A stretch of DNA of 64,000 bases from Parabacteroides chongii (GCF_029581355.1 NZ_CP120849.1:2636501-2700500), one strand, 5' to 3'. Shown: positions 49,787-59,057, counted from the stretch's first letter. A program made the numbers and translations. The notes: generated by a model from the sequence alone, not told the origin.

Positions 49787-52045
49787 TTATAATTTCCCAG
49801 GAATCTTTAAAATAAATCGGCTCCCATATCCTATTTCCGAAGAAATCAGGATATCTCCTTCCAGTCGTTCGGCAATGGTTTTACAGATGGAAAGACCTAA
49901 ACCTGTACCCTGGGCAAATTCATCTTGTTTGTAAAAACGTTCAAACACTTTATCGATAGCCTCCTGGGAAATTCCAATGCCTGTATCTTCTACATAGATA
50001 TAAACATTGTTTTCTTCCTTTTTGTATTGATATCCCAGTTTGATATATCCGTCTTTAGTGAATTTAACTGCATTATTTATGAAATTCGTAATCACTTGTG
50101 TAAACCTGAGACGGTCGACATGGACTTCGATAGTGGAAGAAGGAGCGTCCTTGATAAACTGAAGATGTTCCGGGATAAGCAAAAGATGGGTCTGATATAT
50201 CTCGTCGATCAGATCATTTAATTTGAATGTTTCAAAGCTGAATGTCATACGGCCGGATTCGATGCGCGACAACTCCAGGATATCATTGATCAGTTTTAAA
50301 AGCAGATCACTGTTTTTATTGATCGTCTCTTTAAATATCTCTTTTTCTTCTTCCGTGATATCGTTCTCTTCCTGTAACAGATTGGAAAATCCAACGATTG
50401 CATTTAAAGGAGTTCGTATTTCGTGACTCATATTTGCCAGAAAAGCAGATTTCATTTTATTGGCTTCTTCGGCCTTTTCCTGTAAGATCATCAACTTTTC
50501 CTCTTTGTCTTTGAATGATTGTATATTCAGACACAGACCTATAACCGTTTGTTCGGAGTCGACCATCTCCTCACTGTGATTATAACGAAGTTCCCACCAG
50601 CAATACCCTTTCCCATCAAAACTGAACCGGCATTGGATGGTCGTCTCATCCCATTGTCCGGTGTAAATATCCCGGATATGACTGCGCAAATGTTCCCGGT
50701 CATCCGGATGTGTTATGGCTAATAGTTCAGTAAGAGACATATCCCTCGGCGTGACCTGGTTAGCCGCAAAGAAATCATTTTCAAAAATGAAGAGTCCTTT
50801 TTCCAGTTTCCATGCATAGGTATTACCACCTTCCAGCGCGAGTCTCAGAAACCGTCTTTCCTTAAATAAATTAATCTGTATTTGTTTTTTGCGGTTGAAC
50901 TCACGCCTGTACATGAGAATTAACTTGATAATAACATAGATGATCAATATCAGAAATAAACTCCCCCCAATGATCATCGCTTTATGATAACGTTCATAAA
51001 ATGGGAGATTATAGATGATGCAGCCTTCCGGCAAATCTTCTTTCTTAATGTTGAAGCGTTCCATTTCGTTCCAGTCGAAAGCATATACTTTCGGACTTTC
51101 CATAATAGAATAGTTGGTGGGAGACGCTCCGGACAAGATGTCGGCGGCCCGCGCAGAAACAATATCTGTCTGTATATCCAAAGTCGTGAAGTATCCTCCG
51201 GTGATCCCTTTGTCATCATTGAATCCGTTGTTGATCACTGTGAAATTAGGAACATTTGCCAGGCGCCCTATCGTCAGCACATCAAAATCGAGGATGATTT
51301 GCAAACAGGCCGTATACGGTTTGTTCTGGAAAATGGCTAACAGGCTTTGGGCTGAAAGAAAAGCTGTTTCAGTCGTGTATAAGACAGATTTCCCTGGTTC
51401 ACCCGGGCAAATTTCCTTAGGATATTCATTCCTTTTTTGATGGTACAAACCAATACGTAAACTTCTTCCTGTGCCTCTGATCTCTTCCTGGATTGTTTTG
51501 AATGACTCCCTGCTCATGAAACGGGCATTCTTGAAAAACAGAATATTGGAAGCACCATATAATTTTTCTATCAGTTCGATTGTTTTCAAGTAATTAGGCT
51601 TATCCCAAAAACCGGTGAAGTTGAGATGTTGTTCCAACAAAGCCCAGTTGGGAAAGTTTACGGCGGAAAAGACGACAGGCTTGGTTTTTCCAAGCGGATG
51701 GCCGCAGGCCATTAAGGTATAAGTTGCCTGATCGTCATTAACCAAAATAATATCTGGATCCCAACTATTTATGGAATCTAAATAGTGGTACATGCGGGTG
51801 TTTTCTTCCTGCTCATTGTAACGTTCGCAATCCAGAAAGAACGTCTTCATATTTACCAGGATATCTTTTTTCTTCAATTTTTGGGCAATCAGATCGCTAA
51901 ACCTGGAGTAGTTTATAAGGTCTTCCGTGTACGACTGGATAATAAGCACCTTATAGGGGGAGTTGCTACCGGCAGCCTCTATATAACCTTTTATTCCAAT
52001 AGCGAATAAAAAGAAGAACAGCAATATGTGCCAAAAACGTTTCAA
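49787..52045 (-). CDS. Membrane sensor histidine kinase with ABC-substrate-binding-type sensor domain
   Basis: 752 residues. After a signal/anchor segment, residues ~30-340 resemble the periplasmic substrate-binding fold of ABC_sub_bind (PF04392) sensors ('YKVLIIQSYTEDLINYSRFSDLIA', 'PDIILVNDDQATYTLM', 'PVVFSAVNFPNW'). A transmembrane helix (about 353-377) leads to a PAS-like domain (about 395-510), a HisKA dimerisation helix with phospho-acceptor His541 in 'ANMSHEIRTPLNAIVGFS', and a HATPase domain ending 'FAQGTGLGLSICKTIAERLEGDI'. No receiver domain and no adjacent response regulator. It lies upstream of, and on the same strand as, the SusC/D operon, separated by 416 bp; a regulatory link is possible but unproven. 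Confidence 0.9.
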   Translation of the reverse strand: MKRFWHILLFFFLFAIGIKGYIEAAGSNSPYKVLIIQSYTEDLINYSRFSDLIAQKLKKKDILVNMKTFFLDCERYNEQEENTRMYHYLDSINSWDPDIILVNDDQATYTLMACGHPLGKTKPVVFSAVNFPNWALLEQHLNFTGFWDKPNYLKTIELIEKLYGASNILFFKNARFMSRESFKTIQEEIRGTGRSLRIGLYHQKRNEYPKEICPGEPGKSVLYTTETAFLSAQSLLAIFQNKPYTACLQIILDFDVLTIGRLANVPNFTVINNGFNDDKGITGGYFTTLDIQTDIVSARAADILSGASPTNYSIMESPKVYAFDWNEMERFNIKKEDLPEGCIIYNLPFYERYHKAMIIGGSLFLILIIYVIIKLILMYRREFNRKKQIQINLFKERRFLRLALEGGNTYAWKLEKGLFIFENDFFAANQVTPRDMSLTELLAITHPDDREHLRSHIRDIYTGQWDETTIQCRFSFDGKGYCWWELRYNHSEEMVDSEQTVIGLCLNIQSFKDKEEKLMILQEKAEEANKMKSAFLANMSHEIRTPLNAIVGFSNLLQEENDITEEEKEIFKETINKNSDLLLKLINDILELSRIESGRMTFSFETFKLNDLIDEIYQTHLLLIPEHLQFIKDAPSSTIEVHVDRLRFTQVITNFINNAVKFTKDGYIKLGYQYKKEENNVYIYVEDTGIGISQEAIDKVFERFYKQDEFAQGTGLGLSICKTIAERLEGDILISSEIGYGSRFILKIPGKL

Positions 52046-52093
52046 TGAGTATTCCGTTATTAACCCTGCACTGTAAGTTTAATATTATAATAA

Positions 52094-52133
52094 ACAGTGT
52101 TATGCATGTAATATAATCAGGGCATAACACTGT
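52094..52133. repeat. 12-bp perfect inverted repeat in the kinase 5' leader
   Basis: ACAGTGTTATGC (52094-52105) and GCATAACACTGT (52122-52133) with a 16-bp spacer. It lies between the -7 box at 52159-52166 and the kinase ATG at 52045, so it could be an operator or a leader hairpin. Confidence 0.65.
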
Positions 52134-52158
52134 CGTCCTATTCTTTGTTACGAGTGAG

Positions 52159-52166
52159 CAAAGATA
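52159..52166 (-). promoter_or_regulatory. -7 box for the sensor kinase gene
   Basis: TATCTTTG on the minus strand, 113 bp before the kinase start, giving a leader of about 105 nt. Confidence 0.5.
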
Positions 52167-52191
52167 ATTAAAAACCAAATAAAATCAACGG

Positions 52192-53403
52192 TTATTGGCT
52201 CTTTGTTACTTTTTGCGGATAATCCGGATACAGCAGGTACTTTTTTCTCATTTGCTTGTACTTGTCCAGTTCCGGTTTCCAGCTGTCACGGATCTCTTCT
52301 TCCGATAATCCCCTGACAATTTGATAACGGAGTTCCTTGGTTCCGGCCAGCAGGTCGAACCATTGCGGGCGGGAGAAAAAGAAAGCTTGTTCGTTCCCGG
52401 CTTTATTGTAGAAGTCAAGGAAGAAATGCAGCGTTAATCCTCCCTCGAAAGGATATTCCCGAAGATCGATACCGTAACACTCCTTGTCTTTCTGTAATGG
52501 ATTCGTGTCGAAACCGGGCAATGATACGGGCGTGAAAGTAAAGTCTCCATATTTTCGGTCCGGAAATCCGATCACCTGGAACGGGTAATAGGTGCCTCGG
52601 CCGATACTGATATTGGTCGCTTCAAAAAAGCATAAAGAAGGATATAGCCGGATCGACTGGTCGTTCGGCAGGTTGGGAGACGGCTTGACCGGTAACCAGT
52701 AAGGATCGCCATGCCGCCAGTTTTCCATCTTGACGATATGGAGCTTACAGCTGTCCGGATTGCTTTTGAGCCAGCCCTCGCTGTTGATCATCCAGGCAAG
52801 CTCTCCGACCGTCAAACCATGCAACAATGGAATCGGGTCGACACCGACAAACGATTCAAAGCCTTTCTGACGCACCGGACCGTCTACGAAGTCATTCGGA
52901 TTCGGACGGTCGAGCACAAGAAATTCAATGCCGTTCTCAGCACACGCCTCCATGACATAATGCATTGTACTTATATATGTATAGAAACGTGCGCCTACAT
53001 CCTGAATATCGAATACAACCACATCCAGTCCGCTTAACTGCTCGGCTGTCGGTTTTTTGTTTTTACCGTAGATGGAAACAATAGGAATACCGGTTTTAAA
53101 GTCACGACTGTCTTTTACCTCTTCACCTGCATCGGCGGTTCCCCGGAAACCATGTTCGGGGGCAAACACTTTTTTTACCCGGATACCCTGGTCTACCAGT
53201 GCGTCCAGCAAATGTTTCTGTTGTTTTTCCAGGATCGAGGTCTGGTTGACGACTAATCCGACCTGTTTGTCTTTCAGTAAGCGAGTGATCACATCCATAC
53301 GTTCGGCCCCTAAAACCAAAGCACCCTGAGTTGTTGCCGCCTGCAGTTCTGCTGTGAGTAATATGCCGATAAACCAAAGTGTAAGCCTGAAAACTGTTTT
53401 CAT
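52192..53403 (-). CDS. NamZ-like exo-beta-N-acetylmuramidase (DUF1343)
   Basis: 403 residues from the ATG at 53403; the longest frame starts 13 codons earlier close to the promoter. Signal peptide 'MKTVFRLTLWFIGILLTAELQA'. DUF1343 motifs are 'VGLVVNQTSIL', 'KKVFAPEHGFRGTADAGEEVKDS', 'VVFDIQDVGARFYTYISTMHYVMEA' and 'FLVLDRPNPNDFVDGPV'. NamZ (GH171) releases N-acetylmuramic acid from peptidoglycan fragments, feeding MurNAc recycling. Bacteroidetes such as Tannerella depend on MurNAc salvage, which fits. Assignment to the family is firm, exact specificity is not. Confidence 0.88.
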   Translation of the reverse strand: MKTVFRLTLWFIGILLTAELQAATTQGALVLGAERMDVITRLLKDKQVGLVVNQTSILEKQQKHLLDALVDQGIRVKKVFAPEHGFRGTADAGEEVKDSRDFKTGIPIVSIYGKNKKPTAEQLSGLDVVVFDIQDVGARFYTYISTMHYVMEACAENGIEFLVLDRPNPNDFVDGPVRQKGFESFVGVDPIPLLHGLTVGELAWMINSEGWLKSNPDSCKLHIVKMENWRHGDPYWLPVKPSPNLPNDQSIRLYPSLCFFEATNISIGRGTYYPFQVIGFPDRKYGDFTFTPVSLPGFDTNPLQKDKECYGIDLREYPFEGGLTLHFFLDFYNKAGNEQAFFFSRPQWFDLLAGTKELRYQIVRGLSEEEIRDSWKPELDKYKQMRKKYLLYPDYPQKVTKSQ

Positions 53404-53430
53404 AATCCGTATCCAACTGTTTATTGCCTG

Positions 53431-53438
53431 CAAAAGTA
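53431..53438 (-). promoter_or_regulatory. -7 box for the namZ-like gene
   Basis: TACTTTTG on the minus strand, 27 bp before the ATG. Confidence 0.5.
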
Positions 53439-53557
53439 GCAAATGTTCGCCTTATTGAAGCTATGAAACGGTTAAATGTGTTTACATTTAACATGTTTGA
53501 CTTGAACTATCAGGCTTCTTTTTGTGTTGGATTATTACAAACAAAAAGAATAATCAT

Positions 53558-53740
53558 ATGGCAACAAGACTTCCAAAAATCAAAGAAAAAGCGAAAACCG
53601 AGGCTTTAGTGTTAGATCATAAAGAAGATCGGTATCCGGTACAACAGGTGTCTACTGAAGGTAAAGTAACAAAGAAAAAGGTGAAAGATGCCGTTAAGGA
53701 GATTAATCCGGATTTGAACAGCCTCGGATGCAGAGGTTAG
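53558..53740 (+). CDS. Small conserved-looking basic protein, unknown function
   Basis: 60 residues from the ATG at 53558 ('MATRLPKIKEKAKTEALVLD'). Lys/Glu/Asp-rich with no signal peptide or membrane segment. I do not recognise a family. It is preceded by an AT-rich leader with AAAAAGAATAATCAT and stands alone between the divergent namZ-like gene and the HD hydrolase gene. The even use of codons and a clean ATG favour a real gene over chance. Confidence 0.6.
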   Translation: MATRLPKIKEKAKTEALVLDHKEDRYPVQQVSTEGKVTKKKVKDAVKEINPDLNSLGCRG

Positions 53741-53825
53741 TATTTTATCGGCCGGATAATGGATAGCCAATATAAAATATCAGTATCTTCGCAGTCGGAT
53801 CGGTTAAAAATAAAGCGTAGATAAA

Positions 53826-54368
53826 ATGAATCCTATTGATATTATATCCAAATATTATCCGGCAGGATCGGATGCCTACCATATCCTGGTAACCCATAGC
53901 CGGAGCGTGACGGAGAAAGCATTGAGCCTGGCACGTATGCATCCGGAAATGAATCTGGACATTCCTTTCATTGAAGAAGCAGCCATGCTTCACGACATCG
54001 GTATCTTTCTTTGCAATGCACCGGAGATCGGTTGCCTGGGTGATGCCGAATATATTTGTCACGGCTATCTGGGTGCCGACCTGATGCGTAAAGAAGGTTT
54101 TCCCCGGCATGCACTGGTCTGTGAACGCCATACAGGGACCGGGATAACGGCGGAAATGATAGAAGAAAGACATCTTCCGCTTCCGTCGCGTGTAATGGTT
54201 CCGGTATCGTTGGAAGAGCAGCTCATCTGTTTTGCCGATAAGTTTTACAGTAAGACAAAACTGGATAAGGAAAAGCCGGTTGAGAAAGTAAAACAGAGCC
54301 TTTCCAGGTATGGAGAGGAGACCGTTATACGTTTTGATAACTGGTGTAAACTCTTTTTAGGGGAATAA
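53826..54368 (+). CDS. HD-domain phosphohydrolase
   Basis: 180 residues. The HD motif 'AAMLHDIGIFLC' (His56-Asp57), upstream 'VTHSRSVTEKALSLAR' (His ligand), and 'HALVCERHTGTGIT' with 'QLICFADKFYSK' downstream match HDIG-type metal-dependent phosphohydrolases. Small proteins of this type act on nucleotides or phosphorylated metabolites; the substrate is unknown. A TATCTTCG element near 53784 is one mismatch from the -7 consensus. Cytoplasmic. Confidence 0.85.
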   Translation: MNPIDIISKYYPAGSDAYHILVTHSRSVTEKALSLARMHPEMNLDIPFIEEAAMLHDIGIFLCNAPEIGCLGDAEYICHGYLGADLMRKEGFPRHALVCERHTGTGITAEMIEERHLPLPSRVMVPVSLEEQLICFADKFYSKTKLDKEKPVEKVKQSLSRYGEETVIRFDNWCKLFLGE

Positions 54369-54394
54369 AAGCTAAAGGGCTCATTAATTTATTA

Positions 54395-54402
54395 TACATT
54401 TG
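54395..54402 (+). promoter_or_regulatory. -7 box for lptD
   Basis: TACATTTG, 98 bp before the lptD start; the GTTGACA-type inverted repeat lies between. Confidence 0.45.
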
Positions 54403-54416
54403 CACGCTGTAACGAT

Positions 54417-54495
54417 TCAGTTGACAGTTGACAGATGACGGATGACAGTGGCTTCATCTCCTATCTGTCAACTGTCAACTGTCAACTGTCAACTT
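54417..54495. repeat. Inverted repeat built from heptamers GTTGACA/TGTCAAC
   Basis: Left arm: tandem AGTTGAC/AGATGAC/GGATGAC units (54417-54450); right arm: tandem AACTGTC units (about 54463-54495). The arms are complementary, with a short loop, and would form a long hairpin in the lptD leader. Confidence 0.7.
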
Positions 54496-54500
54496 AATTA

Positions 54501-57233
54501 ATGAGACACAGAGGGCTATTTATCCTATTATATTTCCTCACCGGGGCTTTGATGATGTATTCGCAGGAGCTGGTTGCCCCGCGGGATACCGTATTGCCTG
54601 TCATAGGGGATACGATAGCGACAGCTGTCACCGATAGTACGGTCCTTGCTTCCGATTCTACTCAGTCTAAGCAGGTAGGACTGGATGCTCCGGTTATTTA
54701 TCAGGCAAAAGACTCTATGGTGATGACAGCCGGTAACTGGGCATATCTGTATGGTGAAGGAGATGTCAAATACCAACAGATCGGGCTGCAGGCGGAGAAT
54801 ATCGAGATGAGCCTGGACAGCAGCCTGGTGTTTGCCAAATTCGGTCTTGACTCTATTGGTGAAGAGTTCGGTTATCCCTTGTTTAAAGACGGGGATCAAG
54901 AGTATGAATCTAAAACGATGCGATATAACTTCAATACCAAGAAGGGATATATCACGGATGTGATCACCCAGCAGGGGGAAGGTTTTGTTACTGCCGGACG
55001 CACGAAGAAGATGGACGACGATGTGCTGAATATGGTGGGCGGTAAGTATACTACCTGCGATGAACACGATCATCCTCACTTTTATATTCAGATGACAAAG
55101 GCGAAGGTCCGTCCCAAAAAGAATATTGTGACCGGACCGGTTTACATGGTAATAGAAGATGTTCCTTTGTATCCGATCGGCTTGCCTTTCTGTTTCTTCC
55201 CGTTTTCGAGTACCTATTCGTCGGGTGTGATCATGCCAACCTATGCCGACGACTCCCAGCGGGGTTTTGGTCTGCGTGATGGTGGGTATTACTTCGCACT
55301 GAGCGATTATATCGATTTGGCTGTGACGGGGGAGGTCTATACGAAAGGTTCCTGGGGGCTTCAGGCGCAATCATCTTATAAGAAGCGATATCGTTTTTCA
55401 GGGAATTTCAATGCAGCTTACCAAGTAAGTAAGTATGGGGATAAAGGATTGGCAGACTATAGCTTGTCGAAAGACTTCCGGTTGAACTGGACGCACAGCC
55501 AGGACCCGAAAGCCAATCCGTACCGGACTTTCTCGGCTAGTGTCAATTTTCAGACATCCAGCTTCGACCGTAACAGTGCCTATGGTATCTACAACCCTAA
55601 TACGACGAACAATACAAAAGGTTCCAGTATCAATATAACACAGCGTTTTCCGAATAATCCGTTGACGCTTTCGGCAACCATGAACGTGAACCAAAATTCC
55701 AAGGACTCGATGATCTCTATGACATTGCCTGACCTGACCATTACTTTGAGCCGTATATTCCCCTTTAAGCGGAAGAATCCGGTCGGTAAAGAACGCTGGT
55801 ATGAGAAGATCTCCATGAGTTACTCCGGATATTTCAGAAATAGCATCACGACAAAAGAAGATCAGCTGTTCAAGTCGAACCTTATCAAAGACTGGAAGAA
55901 CTCTTTTGAACATAGCATTCCGGTCAGTGCTACATTTACGGCATTCAAGTATATCAATATCTCTCCTTCGTTCAACTACAAGGAAAGCTGGTATACCAGC
56001 AAGATCACTCAACAGTTCGACCCGCAGCTGAACAAGCTGGTAAATCGGGATACGACTTACGGATTCTATCGTATTTATAATTATAATGCATCTTTATCGG
56101 CATCTACAACACTGTATGGTTCTTATAAACCGCTACCTTTCCTGGGAGATAAAGTGCAGATGATTCGCCATCGTATGGAACCGTCGATCAGTATCAGTGC
56201 CGCTCCTGACTTTGGCAGCAGTATTTTCGGGTTCTATGATCATTACCAGTATATCGATACCAATGGCGATCCGATCGACTATGTGTATTCTCCTTTTGCC
56301 CACAACGGTTCTATTCCTAGCGGAAAGCAGGGAAGCCTGAACTTCTCGTTGGATAACAATGTCGAAATGAAGATCAAATCAGACAAGGATACTACCGGTT
56401 TCCGTAAGATCAGTCTGATCGACAAGTTATCATTGGGCATGAGCTATAATATGGCGGCAGATTCTTTCAAGTGGAGTGACTTGTCTGTCGGGTTACGTTT
56501 GAAGTTCTCGAAGAGTTATACCTTGAATCTGAACGGGCAGTTCGATACCTACACCTATGGTGCAGATAAGAACGGAAAACCGATTCGACTGGATATTCCC
56601 CGTTGGAAAGCCGGTAAAGGTATCGGGCGTTTACGTTCGACAGGAACCAGCTTCTCTTATACTTTCAATAACGATACCTTCAAGAAATGGTTCGGAGGTG
56701 AGACGGACAGTAATATCCCGGAAGATAATGTGGGTGACGGAGAACTCGAAAATCTGACTGCGGAAAACCAGGACGGAGAAAATCCGGATGGCGAAGGAAA
56801 GTCTGAAGGCGGACGTTTGCGCGGCAAGAAGAAAGATACCGGTGAGTATGATGCCGACGGTTATCTGATCTCGAAGATCCCCTGGAGCCTTTCTTTCAAT
56901 TACAGTATGCAGTTGCGTTACGGTGATTTCGATCCTAACCGGTTAGAGTATAAGTATAAGCTGACGCATGCCCTGAGTTTTAACGGAAATATTCAGCCGA
57001 CGAAGAACTGGAGCTTTAATTTCAATGCCACGTACGATTTTGACAATAACAAAATTTCGTTCATGACATGTAACGTGACACGTAACTTGCACTGTTTCCA
57101 GATGTCTGCAAGCTTTGTACCTGTAGGGCCTTATAAATCATATACATTCTCTATTGCGGTAAGCTCTTCGCTGCTGAAAGACTTGAAGTATAACCAGAGT
57201 AGCTCTGCCCGGGAAGGACAGAGCTGGTATTAA
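54501..57233 (+). CDS. lptD: LptD-like LPS-assembly outer-membrane protein
   Basis: 910 residues with signal peptide (MRHRGLFILLYFLTGALMMYSQ). The region 'YQAKDSMVMTAGNWAYLYGEGDVKYQQIGLQAENIEMSLDSS' (about 70-110) is an OstA/LptA-like beta-jellyroll, followed by 'KGYITDVITQQGEGFVTAGRTK' and 'PVYMVIEDVPLYPIGLPFCFFPF', which are conserved in Bacteroidetes LptD. The C-terminal two thirds form a large barrel with many aromatic strands. It inserts lipopolysaccharide/lipo-oligosaccharide into the outer leaflet. An acidic, low-complexity stretch ('NLTAENQDGENPDGEGKSEG' near 755) is probably an exposed loop. Converges with ung without a gap. Confidence 0.88.
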   Translation: MRHRGLFILLYFLTGALMMYSQELVAPRDTVLPVIGDTIATAVTDSTVLASDSTQSKQVGLDAPVIYQAKDSMVMTAGNWAYLYGEGDVKYQQIGLQAENIEMSLDSSLVFAKFGLDSIGEEFGYPLFKDGDQEYESKTMRYNFNTKKGYITDVITQQGEGFVTAGRTKKMDDDVLNMVGGKYTTCDEHDHPHFYIQMTKAKVRPKKNIVTGPVYMVIEDVPLYPIGLPFCFFPFSSTYSSGVIMPTYADDSQRGFGLRDGGYYFALSDYIDLAVTGEVYTKGSWGLQAQSSYKKRYRFSGNFNAAYQVSKYGDKGLADYSLSKDFRLNWTHSQDPKANPYRTFSASVNFQTSSFDRNSAYGIYNPNTTNNTKGSSINITQRFPNNPLTLSATMNVNQNSKDSMISMTLPDLTITLSRIFPFKRKNPVGKERWYEKISMSYSGYFRNSITTKEDQLFKSNLIKDWKNSFEHSIPVSATFTAFKYINISPSFNYKESWYTSKITQQFDPQLNKLVNRDTTYGFYRIYNYNASLSASTTLYGSYKPLPFLGDKVQMIRHRMEPSISISAAPDFGSSIFGFYDHYQYIDTNGDPIDYVYSPFAHNGSIPSGKQGSLNFSLDNNVEMKIKSDKDTTGFRKISLIDKLSLGMSYNMAADSFKWSDLSVGLRLKFSKSYTLNLNGQFDTYTYGADKNGKPIRLDIPRWKAGKGIGRLRSTGTSFSYTFNNDTFKKWFGGETDSNIPEDNVGDGELENLTAENQDGENPDGEGKSEGGRLRGKKKDTGEYDADGYLISKIPWSLSFNYSMQLRYGDFDPNRLEYKYKLTHALSFNGNIQPTKNWSFNFNATYDFDNNKISFMTCNVTRNLHCFQMSASFVPVGPYKSYTFSIAVSSSLLKDLKYNQSSSAREGQSWY

Positions 57234-57896
57234 TTACCACTCTATCGGTTCTTGCCCGGTGGCTATCAAATAATCATTTGCTTTACTGAAATGTTTGTTC
57301 CCGAAAAATCCCCGGTAAGCGGAGAGGGGAGAAGGGTGTGCCGATTTCAATATCAGATTGCGTGAAGCATTAATGACCGCCCCTTTGCGTTGTGCATATG
57401 AGCCCCAAAGGATATAAACGATGTGGCTGCGCTCTTCTGCCAGTGTACGGATCACGGCATCGGTAAATGTTTCCCATCCCCGGTTCTGATGTGAGCCTGC
57501 CTGGTGTGCACGGACTGTCAGGGTGGCGTTCAATAGCAGAACACCCTGGTCTGCCCAACGCAAAAGGTTTCCGCTTGGTGGCATGGGTTTGCCTAGGTCG
57601 CTTTCTATTTCTTTGAAAATATTGATCAGGGAAGGAGGATAAGGCGTTCCGTCCTGCACGGAAAAGCAAAGGCCGTGTGCCTGTCCGGGTTCGTGGTAAG
57701 GGTCTTGTCCCAGAATGACCACTTTCACTTTATCGAAAGGACAATGTTCGAAAGCATTAAAGATGTATGGTCCGGGAGGATAGACAGCACCGTGGCTGTA
57801 TTCTTGTTTTACAAAGTTGATTAACTCTTTGAAATAATCTTTTTCAAATTCGGGGGCTAACCGCTCTTTCCAGCTTTGTTCGATCTTTACGTCCAT
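57234..57896 (-). CDS. ung: Uracil-DNA glycosylase
   Basis: 220 residues from the ATG at 57896 ('MDVKIEQSWKERLAPEF'). A longer frame of 24 codons runs through the intergenic repeat at 57903-57985 and is rejected. Motifs: 'VVILGQDPYHEPGQAHGLCFS' (catalytic Asp near 63), 'GVLLLNATLTVRAHQAGSHQNRGWE' and 'LKSAHPSPLSAYRGFFG' (catalytic His). Excises uracil from DNA in base excision repair. The stop abuts the lptD stop. Confidence 0.96.
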   Translation of the reverse strand: MDVKIEQSWKERLAPEFEKDYFKELINFVKQEYSHGAVYPPGPYIFNAFEHCPFDKVKVVILGQDPYHEPGQAHGLCFSVQDGTPYPPSLINIFKEIESDLGKPMPPSGNLLRWADQGVLLLNATLTVRAHQAGSHQNRGWETFTDAVIRTLAEERSHIVYILWGSYAQRKGAVINASRNLILKSAHPSPLSAYRGFFGNKHFSKANDYLIATGQEPIEW

Positions 57897-57902
57897 AACT
57901 TT

Positions 57903-57985
57903 ATAATTGAAAATTGAGAATTGAAAATTGAGAATTGAGAGTTGCTTTTGGGTATTTTCAATTCTCAATTCTCAATTTTCAATTA
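57903..57985. repeat. Inverted repeat built from AATTGAG/AAAATTG heptamers
   Basis: Left arm about 57904-57940 and right arm about 57955-57985 are complementary tandem heptamers. The repeat lies between ung and asnA and reaches the end of asnA. Same unit type as at 36271-36372. Confidence 0.72.
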
Positions 57986-59020
57986 AATTAATAGCATTCC
58001 TGCAGCACGGGCTTCCTGACGCATATCTTCCGGCCAGATACTAGCCTGGATCTCACCGATATGAGCTTTGCGCAGATAGAACATACACAAACGGCTTTGT
58101 CCGATACCGCCGCCGATACTCTGAGGCAGTTCACCGTTCAGCAGGCGTTTGTGGAAGTAGAGTTCTCTCTTTTCTTCAGCGTTGGAGAGCTTCAGCTGAC
58201 GTTCCAGCGCTTCCTTATCTACACGGATACCCATTGAAGAAAGTTCGAGCGAGCGGTTCAATACATCGTCCCAAACGAGTAAGTCACCGTTCAGTCCTAC
58301 CTGTCCGTTTTCTGCTACAGTCGACCAGTCGTCGTAGTCAGGAGCACGTCCGTCATGTTTCTCTCCGTTGCTCAGCTTGCATCCGATACCGATGATGAAG
58401 ACTGCGCCATATTCTTTGGCGATAGCGTCTTCCCGTTCTTTCGGTGTAAAGGTAGGATATTTTTGCAACAAATCCTCGGAATGTATGAAATGAATATGCT
58501 GGGGAAGTGTCGGCCGTATTTGCGGAAACATCTCATAAACCAGATATTCGGTACGCACCATGGCTGCATATATACGTCGTACGACCTCTTTCAGATATTC
58601 GACATTGCGTTCTTTGGGGCTCATCACCCGTTCCCAGTCCCACTGGTCGACGTATAATGAATGCAGGTTACCCAGTTCTTCGTCAGAGCGGATGGCATTC
58701 ATATCGGTATAAATGCCGTACCCTTCTTCGATATTATAGTCTGCTAAAGTGAGGCGTTTCCATTTCGCCAAAGAGTGTACGATTTCGGCTTTGGAATCGT
58801 TCAGGTCTTTGATCGGAAATGTGACAGCTCGTTCGGTTCCGTTCAGGTCATCGTTGATTCCCATCCCTTTAAGAACGAACAAAGGTGCCGTGACACGACG
58901 CAGGCGTAACTCCGAAGACAGGTTTTGCTGGAAAAAGTCTTTGATTTTCTTGATTCCCATCTCTGTTTGCGACAGGTTTAGCAAAGCCTTATATCCCGCA
59001 GGTTTAATTAAATAGCTCAT
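57983..59020 (-). CDS. asnA: Aspartate--ammonia ligase
   Basis: 345 residues. Makes asparagine from aspartate and ammonia with ATP to AMP. AsnA motifs: 'NDDLNGTERAVTFPIKD', 'LHSLYVDQWDWERVM' and the C-terminal 'SIGGGIGQSRLCMFYLRKAHIGEIQASIWP', which is the class-II aminoacyl-tRNA-synthetase-like motif 3. The gene has its own consensus promoter. Its stop falls within the repeat between it and ung. Confidence 0.96.
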   Translation of the reverse strand: MSYLIKPAGYKALLNLSQTEMGIKKIKDFFQQNLSSELRLRRVTAPLFVLKGMGINDDLNGTERAVTFPIKDLNDSKAEIVHSLAKWKRLTLADYNIEEGYGIYTDMNAIRSDEELGNLHSLYVDQWDWERVMSPKERNVEYLKEVVRRIYAAMVRTEYLVYEMFPQIRPTLPQHIHFIHSEDLLQKYPTFTPKEREDAIAKEYGAVFIIGIGCKLSNGEKHDGRAPDYDDWSTVAENGQVGLNGDLLVWDDVLNRSLELSSMGIRVDKEALERQLKLSNAEEKRELYFHKRLLNGELPQSIGGGIGQSRLCMFYLRKAHIGEIQASIWPEDMRQEARAAGMLLI

Positions 59021-59057
59021 ATACTTGTTGTGCTTTGTGTTTGTAAAATATGCGACG

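Noticed and set aside
57897..57968. N-terminal extension of Ung
   Set aside because: Encoded by the heptamer repeat; the family start is at MDVKIEQSW.
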